Below are positions 1 through 4,031 of a stretch of DNA of 6,249 nt, piece by piece (the stretch's first letter is position 1; each line of letters opens with the position of its first letter). This stretch comes from Acidimicrobiaceae bacterium (GTDB lineage: Bacteria; Actinomycetota; Acidimicrobiia; Acidimicrobiales; Ilumatobacteraceae). The stretch lies in assembly GCA_003455715.1 (NCBI GenBank), contig DMQJ01000507.1, positions 805 to 7,053 of the forward strand. The letters are read 5' to 3'. A program made the translations under genes and the position numbers. The notes below the pieces were generated by a model. It was not told the DNA's origin and ran no database searches. It saw nothing but the letters and a program-made list of their open reading frames with translations.

Positions 1-17
1 CGCCGCTCTTCCGATCT
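1..17 (+). other. Probable Illumina adapter remnant
   Basis: Bases 4-17 read CGCTCTTCCGATCT, identical to the 3' end of the widely used Illumina TruSeq/P5 adapter. Extending the comparison to base 1 gives 16 matches in 17, with only base 3 differing. The RtcB reading frame is open through these bases, but they would encode PLFRS, which I would not treat as protein sequence. The simplest reading is untrimmed adapter at a contig end, with genomic DNA beginning near base 18. Confidence 0.85.
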
Positions 18-188
18 GACCTGCGCCGCGAGATGGGCGACCGCACCTGGCTGGCCGACCGCGCCGAGCAGCTGCTCGACGAGATCCCGTCGGCGTACAA
101 GGACATCGACGAGGTGATGGCCAACCAGCGCGACCTGGTGGAAGTGGTGCACACCCTCCGCCAGATCGTGAACTACAAGGGCTGCTGA
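18..188 (+). CDS. rtcB: RtcB RNA ligase, C-terminal fragment
   Basis: This is the 3' end of a gene that runs off the left edge; 56 residues remain before the TGA at 186-188. RtcB is a GTP- and Mn-dependent ligase that joins 2',3'-cyclic phosphate (or 3'-phosphate) RNA ends to 5'-OH ends in RNA repair and tRNA splicing. The identification rests on the characteristic C-terminus: AYKDIDEVM, then DLVEVVHTLRQIV and a closing KG, which matches the VHTLRQVV..KG tail of bacterial RtcB. In the family the Lys of the terminal KG belongs to the guanylate-binding pocket. One oddity is an extra Cys after KG; the Gly and Cys codons and the stop lie inside the first copy of a tandem hairpin repeat. The catalytic His and metal-binding residues are outside the window, so activity cannot be judged. 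Confidence 0.88.
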   Translation, partial: DLRREMGDRTWLADRAEQLLDEIPSAYKDIDEVMANQRDLVEVVHTLRQIVNYKGC

Positions 189-254
189 GCAAGCAGCCAA
201 TTGATGCGGCTGCTGAGCAAGCAGCCAATTGATGCGGCTGCTGAGCAAGCAGCC
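180..254 (+). repeat. Tandem 28-bp hairpin repeat, 2.7 copies
   Basis: Copies lie at 180-207, 208-235 and 236-254 (partial). The two full copies are identical, and the third matches for its first 19 bases. Each copy begins with the perfect hairpin GGCTGCT-GAGCA-AGCAGCC (7-bp stem, 5-nt loop) followed by the spacer AATTGATGC, which the third copy lacks. The first hairpin contains the rtcB stop codon. No T-run follows any stem, so if this is a terminator it is of the T-less type proposed for actinobacteria. A replication-slippage or REP-like element is an alternative. The repeat itself is directly visible; its function is inferred. Confidence 0.9.
180..254 (+). terminator. Possible multi-hairpin terminator of rtcB
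   Basis: Three successive identical 7-bp stems at 180-198, 208-226 and 236-254 overlap or directly follow the rtcB stop and precede the next gene in the same direction. Position and GC-rich stems fit a transcription end or a 3'-end protection structure. The lack of a T-tract and the short stems keep confidence low. Confidence 0.4.
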
Positions 255-274
255 CGTCGGTACAGTGCAGGTCG

Positions 275-296
275 GTGTCGAACACAGTGTCGACAC
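275..296. promoter_or_regulatory. Inverted repeat upstream of soxR, candidate operator
   Basis: GTGTCGA (275-281) and TCGACAC (290-296) form a perfect 7-bp inverted repeat with an 8-bp centre. Inside it lie ACACAGTGT (282-290, a perfect dyad around one base) and the perfect palindrome GTGTCGACAC (287-296). It lies 25 bp before the soxR start. MerR-family proteins bind dyads between the -35 and -10 elements, and SoxR often acts near its own gene, so autoregulation is possible. The sequence does not resemble the enterobacterial or Streptomyces SoxR box (CTCAAG...CTTGAG type), and I cannot place a convincing -35/-10 pair around it. The TANNNT motif TACAGT at 261-266 could be a -10 element. Confidence 0.35.
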
Positions 297-302
297 GGCT
301 CT

Positions 303-310
303 GAAGGAGA
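303..310 (+). promoter_or_regulatory. Ribosome binding site of soxR
   Basis: GAAGGAGA ends 10 nt before ATG 321. It decides for this start: the frame is open further upstream, but earlier starts would read through the tandem repeat and the dyad and would add residues that SoxR proteins do not have. Confidence 0.75.
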
Positions 311-320
311 CCTTCCAACT

Positions 321-794
321 ATGGACGGCACCGACCTGCTCACCATCGGCCAACTCAGCACCCGGGCTGGCATCGCTGCGTCGGCGATCAGGTTCTACGA
401 GCAGATGGGTCTGCTCGACCTGGCTGGCCGCACCGAAGCCAACCGTCGCCTCTACACCCGCGACACGTTGCGTCGCCTGGCGTTCATTCGTGCCTGCCAG
501 CACGTAGGCATCACACTCGACGATGTGAAGGTGGTGCTCGACACGTTGCCCGCCGACCGCCCGGCCACCCCAACAGAGTGGGAGGCCATCTCGGTGGTCT
601 GGCAACGCAAGCTCGACGAGCAGCAGCAGTGGCTCGATCGTCTCCGGGGCGGCCTGGGTGAGTGCATCGGCTGCGGATGCATGAGCTTCGAGGCATGCCA
701 CCGCCTCAACCCTGCCGACGGCGCCACCCGGTTGGGGCACGGACCCCGCTTCTGGAAGGGCGACTCGCCCGCCGACGTCGCCCCAGCGCCGTAA
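321..794 (+). CDS. soxR: SoxR redox-sensing MerR-family regulator
   Basis: SoxR is a dimeric cytoplasmic transcription factor whose [2Fe-2S] cluster is oxidised by redox-cycling compounds or superoxide, switching on target promoters. The 157-residue product is close to the usual length of about 150. Residues 6-50 form the MerR winged-helix DNA-binding domain (LTIGQLSTRAG, then SAIRFYEQMGLL and NRRLYTRDTLRRL). Residues 52-77 continue as the linker (FIRACQHVGITLDDVK), and about 86-112 are the dimerisation helix. The cluster motif CX2CXCX5C is intact at C115, C118, C120 and C126 (CIGCGCMSFEAC), followed by the typical RLNPAD. ATG 321 is chosen because of the SD and because the DNA-binding domain begins at once. 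There is no SoxS-like partner nearby, as expected outside enterics, where SoxR controls oxidoreductases and efflux pumps directly. Its targets are not apparent in this window. Confidence 0.93.
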   Translation: MDGTDLLTIGQLSTRAGIAASAIRFYEQMGLLDLAGRTEANRRLYTRDTLRRLAFIRACQHVGITLDDVKVVLDTLPADRPATPTEWEAISVVWQRKLDEQQQWLDRLRGGLGECIGCGCMSFEACHRLNPADGATRLGHGPRFWKGDSPADVAPAP

Positions 795-832
795 CTGCAC
801 GCAACCACCGTGCGCCCGGCGACGATGGTCGC

Positions 833-838
833 TATCGT
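833..838 (+). promoter_or_regulatory. Possible -10 element of the tRNA-Arg gene
   Basis: TATCGT fits the actinobacterial TANNNT -10 pattern and would place a start site near 845, about 18 nt before the mature tRNA. No clear -35 element is visible at 16-19 bp upstream, so this is a weak call. Confidence 0.3.
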
Positions 839-862
839 GGCCGAGTCCTTTCGAGGACCCCC

Positions 863-934
863 GCCCTCGTAGCTCAGGGGATAGAGCATCGGCCTCCGGA
901 GCCGTGCGCGCAGGTTCGAATCCTGCCGAGGGCG
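863..934 (+). tRNA. tRNA-Arg (anticodon CCG)
   Basis: A full cloverleaf can be drawn. The acceptor stem is GCCCTCG (863-869) with CGAGGGC (927-933), seven Watson-Crick pairs, and the discriminator is G934. The D arm is GCTC/GAGC (872-875, 884-887) with an 8-nt loop. The anticodon arm (889-905) has loop CTCCGGA and anticodon CCG at 896-898, reading the Arg codon CGG. The variable region is 4 nt, and the T arm is GCAGG-TTCGAAT-CCTGC (910-926). CCA is not encoded. The top pair of the anticodon stem (27-43, bases 889 and 905) is a T-T mismatch; the other four pairs are intact. CGG is a frequent codon in GC-rich genomes, so the gene is expected to be functional. Confidence 0.95.
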
Positions 935-983
935 CTCAGTGAAATCGCAGGAACCATCGGGCGTCGGCGAGCGTCGAAGGGGC

Positions 984-1520
984 ATGCGTCGTGCCTTCAT
1001 CCCCGCCCTGCTCGTCTTGGCTCCGCTCGCTCTGGTCGCCTGCGGCGACGACTCAGAGGGCGCTTCGTCCACCAGTCCCTCCACCAGTCCGTCCACGACG
1101 GCGCCTGCCGAGACGGTCGAGGTGTTCCGCTACGAGGCCATCGGCGGCTGCCAGATGATGGGCCCCAACTGCGCCACGTACGTCATCTACAGCGACGGGT
1201 CGGTCGAGGTGTACCGCACCGGCGAGAACGCGCCCGCGGAACTCACGGGCACCCTTCCCGAGGGCCTCATCGACGCCTTCTTGACAGGTGCTGCCACCAT
1301 CGACTTCGAAGAGATGGCCGCACGGGTCGGGCCCGGCACCTGCAATGCGTGCGTCGACGGCATCGACGTTGTGCTCACCATCGAGCTGCCCACCGGCGAG
1401 GTGCAACTCGACAGCACGGTGGTGAACTTCGACCCCGCCGAGCCGTTCTTCCTCGACGTGGAGACTCTCGTGGCCGACGCCGCAGCGGCGACCGGCGAAC
1501 TACCCATCGTGTCCCGCTGA
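984..1520 (+). CDS. Small secreted lipoprotein, four conserved-looking cysteines
   Basis: A 178-residue predicted lipoprotein of unknown function. Residues 1-19 are a signal peptide (MRR, then a hydrophobic stretch), ending in the lipobox LVAC with C20 as the lipidated residue, so the product should sit on the outer face of the membrane. Residues 27-42 are a Ser/Thr/Pro linker encoded partly by two 12-bp repeats (1068-1091). The folded part has C56 and C63 (GGCQMMGPNC) and C120 and C123 (CNAC), placed like disulfide pairs. The layout GGC...C..Y.IYSDGSVEVY, then a Gly turn and a LIDAFL helix, resembles small beta-rich DUF6438-type domains; that is from memory and tentative. ATG 984 is chosen for the signal peptide, although GAAGGGG (976-982) lies only 1 nt away. 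GTG 939 is an alternative that adds 15 residues. The gene begins 49 nt after the tRNA and may share its transcript. Confidence 0.8.
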   Translation: MRRAFIPALLVLAPLALVACGDDSEGASSTSPSTSPSTTAPAETVEVFRYEAIGGCQMMGPNCATYVIYSDGSVEVYRTGENAPAELTGTLPEGLIDAFLTGAATIDFEEMAARVGPGTCNACVDGIDVVLTIELPTGEVQLDSTVVNFDPAEPFFLDVETLVADAAAATGELPIVSR

Positions 1521-1550
1521 CCCACTCCTTGGGCACCACGGCCTCGCGCT

Positions 1551-1575
1551 GCCGCGGGTTTGTGTCAAACGCGGC
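1551..1575 (+). terminator. Hairpin after the lipoprotein gene
   Basis: GCCGC (1551-1555) pairs with GCGGC (1571-1575), and GTTTG (1558-1562) with CAAAC (1566-1570), around a TGT loop. This gives ten base pairs with a GG bulge. It lies 30 nt after the lipoprotein stop and has no T-run. Position and stability suggest a terminator separating this gene from the permease gene; an operator role cannot be excluded. Confidence 0.5.
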
Positions 1576-1590
1576 GACCTGCAACTCCTG

Positions 1591-1658
1591 GTCACGTCCT
1601 GTCACCTTTTACGTAAAACGGGGGTTTACGTGAACGGGGGGTGAACGTGTGGCAATGT
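1591..1658 (+). promoter_or_regulatory. 17-bp-phased ACGT repeat array before sulP
   Basis: Four degenerate 17-bp units (1591-1607, 1608-1624, 1625-1641, 1642-1658) each carry ACGT at the same offset: 1594, 1611, 1628 and 1645. The two central units are most alike (TTTACGT, then A-rich bases, then GGGGG). The second unit's core extends to the perfect palindrome TTTTACGTAAAA (1607-1618), and the third to the near palindrome GTTTACGTGAAC (1624-1635). The fourth overlaps the GTG start of the permease gene. This is the most AT-containing stretch nearby. It looks like an array of regulator sites controlling the permease, but no regulator can be assigned. Confidence 0.55.
1636..1644 (+). promoter_or_regulatory. 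Ribosome binding site of the permease gene
   Basis: GGGGGGTGA resembles GGAGGTGA, the complement of the 16S rRNA 3' end. Its G-run ends 7 nt before GTG 1649 and 13 nt before ATG 1655, so it favours the GTG. It overlaps the third and fourth ACGT units, so a protein bound there could interfere with initiation. Confidence 0.6.
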
Positions 1659-3391
1659 GGCCCGCCATGGGTCGCATCGCCCGCCTCATCCCTGCGGTCG
1701 CGGTGGCCCGCACCTACGAACGCAGCTGGCTCGGCCGCGACATTGGGGCGGGGCTGGTGTTGGTGGGCATGTTGGCTCCGGCGGGCATGGCGTACGCCAT
1801 TGCGGCCGGCGTACCACCCGTCACCGGTCTCTACGCCACCATCATTCCGCTGCTCGTGTACGCCCTTTTCGGGCCCTCGCGCATCCTGGTGATGGGGCCC
1901 GACAGCTCGCTGGCCCCCATCATCGCTGCAGCCGTCGTGCCGCTCGCCGCTGGCGACCCCGACACCGCCATCGCTGTCGCCGGCGCCCTCAGCATCGTGG
2001 CCGGGCTGGTGTGTGTGGCGGCCGGGCTCGCCCGATTCGGCTTCCTCGCCGAACTTCTCTCGGCTCCTGTGCGCTACGGCTACCTGCACGGCATCGCGCT
2101 CACCATCCTGGTCAGCCAGACCGCCAAGCTGTCGGGCTTCTCGGTGAGCGGTGAGACCATCGTCGGCCAACTGCGCGATCTCGTGGACGGGTTCGCCGAC
2201 GGCAAGTTCAACGGGTGGGCCTTCGTCGTGGGCAGCGGCTGCCTGGCCGTTCTGCTGCTCGTGCGCTGGTGGGATCGGCGCATCCCCGGGCCGCTGCTCG
2301 TGGTCATTCTCGGCATCATCGCCGCCCTCGTGTTCGACCTCGGCCTGGAAGGTGTCCGGTTGGTGGGCGACCTGCCCAAGGGTGTGCCCACCCCGGCCAT
2401 CCCTGACGTCGACTGGACCACGGTGCGCGACCTGCTTGGCGCGGCCATGGGTGTGGCCCTCGTGTCGTTCGCCGACACGAGCGTGCTGTCGCGCACGATG
2501 GCGCTGCGGCGCCGCGAGCATGTTGATGCCAACCACGAACTCGTGGCGCTGGGCATGGTGAACGTTGCCTCGGGCATGTTCAACGGGTTCGCCGTCAGCT
2601 CCAGCAGCTCTCGCACGCCGGTGGCCGAAGCGGCCGGGTCGCGCACGCAGCTCACCGGTGTGGTGGCGGCGCTCGCCCTCCTGGCAGTCACCGTGGCCGC
2701 ACCGTCCACGTTCCGCCACCTACCCGACCCCACGCTCGCAGCCATCGTCATCGCTGCCGCCATTTCGCTCATCGACATTCCTGCAATGGTCCGCCTCTTC
2801 CGTGTGCGGCGCAGCGAGTTCGTGCTCGCGGTGGCCGGATTGTTGGCCGTCGCCGTGCTCGGCCCGGTGAACGGTGTGGTGGTGGCCGTGGCGTTGTCGA
2901 TCCTCAACTTCCTGCGGCTGGCCTGGAAGCCGCACACCGCCGAGTTGGTACGGGTGGATGGGTTGAAGGGCTACCACGACCGAGCACGCCACCCGGAGGG
3001 CAGGGTCATCCCGGGGTTGTTGCTCTATCGCTTCGACGCACCCCTGTTCTTCGCCAATGCCCGCTTCTTCGTCGAAGACCTCGAAGCACGCATTGCTGCG
3101 CAGGCCGAACCGGTGAAGTGCATCATCGTCACCGCGGAGCCCATCACCGACATCGACACCACTGCGGGCGACACCCTGAAGGAACTGCTCGCCGACCTGC
3201 ACACGCAGGGCATCGAGCTGCGGTTCGCCGAACTGAAGGGCGTGGTGCACGACCGCCTCGACCGCTACCACACCTTCGACGGCCTCACCCCGCCCGAGCA
3301 CACCGCCCGCACCACCGGAGAAGCCGTGAAGGACTACGTGCGCGACTACGGCACCGAGTGGACCGACTGGGAAGACCGCCTCAGCCCCTGA
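1649..3391 (+). CDS. SulP-family anion permease with STAS domain
   Basis: A 580-residue inner-membrane transporter of the SulP (SLC26) family, which moves sulfate, bicarbonate or related anions by proton or sodium coupling. Residues about 30-425 are the membrane domain. The family signature lies at 45-95 (AGMAYAIAAGVPPVTGLYA, then YALFGPSRILVMGPDSSLAP). The second conserved block is at 270-335 (SFADTSVLSRTMA, then SSSSSRTPVAEAAGSRTQ), matching the usual G.S.SRT...AGA.TQ. The hydrophobic core continues to about 425. Residues about 450-545 form the cytoplasmic STAS domain (LLLYRFDAPLFFANA, CIIVTAEPITDIDTT, then IELRFAELKG). Length is normal and no segment is missing. GTG 1649 is chosen by the SD; ATG 1655 or 1667 would remove only a few residues. 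The gene stands alone, with no cys genes or carbonic anhydrase beside it, so the substrate is undetermined. The upstream ACGT array suggests dedicated control. Confidence 0.9.
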   Translation: MAMWPAMGRIARLIPAVAVARTYERSWLGRDIGAGLVLVGMLAPAGMAYAIAAGVPPVTGLYATIIPLLVYALFGPSRILVMGPDSSLAPIIAAAVVPLAAGDPDTAIAVAGALSIVAGLVCVAAGLARFGFLAELLSAPVRYGYLHGIALTILVSQTAKLSGFSVSGETIVGQLRDLVDGFADGKFNGWAFVVGSGCLAVLLLVRWWDRRIPGPLLVVILGIIAALVFDLGLEGVRLVGDLPKGVPTPAIPDVDWTTVRDLLGAAMGVALVSFADTSVLSRTMALRRREHVDANHELVALGMVNVASGMFNGFAVSSSSSRTPVAEAAGSRTQLTGVVAALALLAVTVAAPSTFRHLPDPTLAAIVIAAAISLIDIPAMVRLFRVRRSEFVLAVAGLLAVAVLGPVNGVVVAVALSILNFLRLAWKPHTAELVRVDGLKGYHDRARHPEGRVIPGLLLYRFDAPLFFANARFFVEDLEARIAAQAEPVKCIIVTAEPITDIDTTAGDTLKELLADLHTQGIELRFAELKGVVHDRLDRYHTFDGLTPPEHTARTTGEAVKDYVRDYGTEWTDWEDRLSP

Positions 3392-3457
3392 CAACTCGTT
3401 GTCGGGCACAACTGTGCACACACAGAACGACACGTTGGCTTCTGTGTCTTCACAGTT
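3390..3457 (+). terminator. Cluster of overlapping hairpins after the permease gene
   Basis: The best terminator-like hairpin is ACACAGAA (3420-3427) with TTCTGTGT (3440-3447), 8 bp with a 12-nt loop. Around it lie GACAAC/GTTGTC (3390-3395, 3398-3403, overlapping the stop), GCACA/TGTGC (3406-3410, 3413-3417), CTGTG-TCTT-CACAG (3442-3455) and a long-range pair AACTGTG/CACAGTT (3410-3416, 3451-3457). No long T-run follows. Several pairings share bases and so exclude one another. Most likely this is the 3' end of the permease transcript. Confidence 0.5.
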
Positions 3458-3512
3458 CACGGCACAACGACTTCGACGGGCCTCGAATCGCGGGCGACCC
3501 AGCCACGGCGGA

Positions 3513-3518
3513 TAGCGT
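3513..3518 (+). promoter_or_regulatory. Putative -10 element of a leaderless promoter
   Basis: TAGCGT fits TANNNT and ends 8 nt before GTG 3527, so transcription would begin at or within a couple of bases of the start codon. No Shine-Dalgarno sequence precedes that GTG (bases 3519-3526 read GACGCCCC), which also fits a leaderless mRNA, a common form in actinobacteria. No good -35 is visible. Confidence 0.45.
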
Positions 3519-3526
3519 GACGCCCC

Positions 3527-4027
3527 GTGACCCGACGTTTCGCTGTGCTCGCAGGCGCCCTCCTGGCCGCCGTGTCGTTCTCGTCCTGCTCCACCTTCGA
3601 CCGCAACGACGTCGCCGCCGAAGTGAACGGCGTGGAGCTCACCAACGACGACCTGGCCAACCTGGCGTCGACCGACCGACTGCTCCGCTTGTTCAACACC
3701 GCGCCACCCAACGAGGGCGGGCGGGAACGATTCATCGCCACGCTCTGGGTCTTTCTGCAAGCTGCCAACGAGGTTGGCGCCCTCGACGCGATCACCGACG
3801 ACGCTGTCATCCCCAGCCTCGACCAGACGTTCGGCAACGACTGGCGCACCGGGGCCGAGGCGGAGGCGACCCTCATCGACGCAGTGAAGTTCAAGGCGCT
3901 CCTCGACCAGCAGTTGCTACCGGTCGACGACATCCGAGCCGCGCTGACCGAAAGCGAAGTCTGGGTGTCGAGCCGGGTCGGCGGCTGGGCACAGGACGAG
4001 TTCGCGATTCTGCCCTTCGGTTCCTGA
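3527..4027 (+). CDS. SurA-N-like lipoprotein (foldase-type, no PPIase domain)
   Basis: A 166-residue predicted lipoprotein. Residues 1-20 are a signal peptide (MTRR, then a hydrophobic core), with a lipobox-like FSSC giving C21; Phe at -3 is slightly unusual. Residues 29-48 (VAAEVNGVELTNDDLANLA) match the opening of the SurA/PrsA chaperone fold, where a strand with VNG is followed by a helix. Residues 64-140 are helical and acidic. The end, VWVSSRVGGWAQDEFAILPF, resembles the V.V..R.G.W....V.P tail of actinobacterial SurA-type lipoproteins. A parvulin peptidyl-prolyl isomerase domain is absent, and there is no room for one. A role in folding or handling exported proteins outside the membrane is inferred. 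GTG 3527 is the only start that keeps the signal peptide. The gene lies 4 nt before the mazG fusion, and such a lipoprotein-mazG pairing also occurs in other actinobacteria (from memory). Confidence 0.75.
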   Translation: MTRRFAVLAGALLAAVSFSSCSTFDRNDVAAEVNGVELTNDDLANLASTDRLLRLFNTAPPNEGGRERFIATLWVFLQAANEVGALDAITDDAVIPSLDQTFGNDWRTGAEAEATLIDAVKFKALLDQQLLPVDDIRAALTESEVWVSSRVGGWAQDEFAILPFGS

Positions 4028-4031
4028 TCGG

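Noticed and set aside
180..254. CRISPR-like array
   Set aside because: The copies are directly adjacent identical units with a constant 9-bp spacer, not repeats separated by differing spacers, and no cas gene is present.
201..320. N-terminal extension of soxR to an earlier start
   Set aside because: The extra 40 residues are translated from the tandem hairpin repeat and the dyad, have no SoxR counterpart, and ATG 321 has a good SD.
1068..1091. Two 12-bp repeats as a possible regulatory element
   Set aside because: They are in frame inside the Ser/Thr/Pro linker of the lipoprotein and are ordinary low-complexity coding sequence.
662..1633. Open frame of 323 codons on the plus strand in another frame
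   Set aside because: It runs through the end of soxR, the tRNA and the whole lipoprotein gene and yields an Arg/His-rich product typical of an out-of-frame reading.
1591..1658. Plasmid or phage origin with iterons
   Set aside because: The 17-bp units resemble iterons in spacing, but they are degenerate, lie in a promoter position, overlap a start codon, and no replication initiator gene is nearby.
1592..2719. Long open frame of 375 codons on the minus strand, opposite sulP
   Set aside because: It is antisense to a clear SulP gene, its translation is rich in His, Arg, Gly and Glu without any recognisable domain, and such frames are expected opposite GC-rich codons.
2720..3760. Long open frame of 346 codons on the minus strand
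   Set aside because: It crosses the end of sulP, the inverted-repeat cluster and the start of the next gene, has a biased composition and no domain, and is best read as a shadow of the plus-strand genes.
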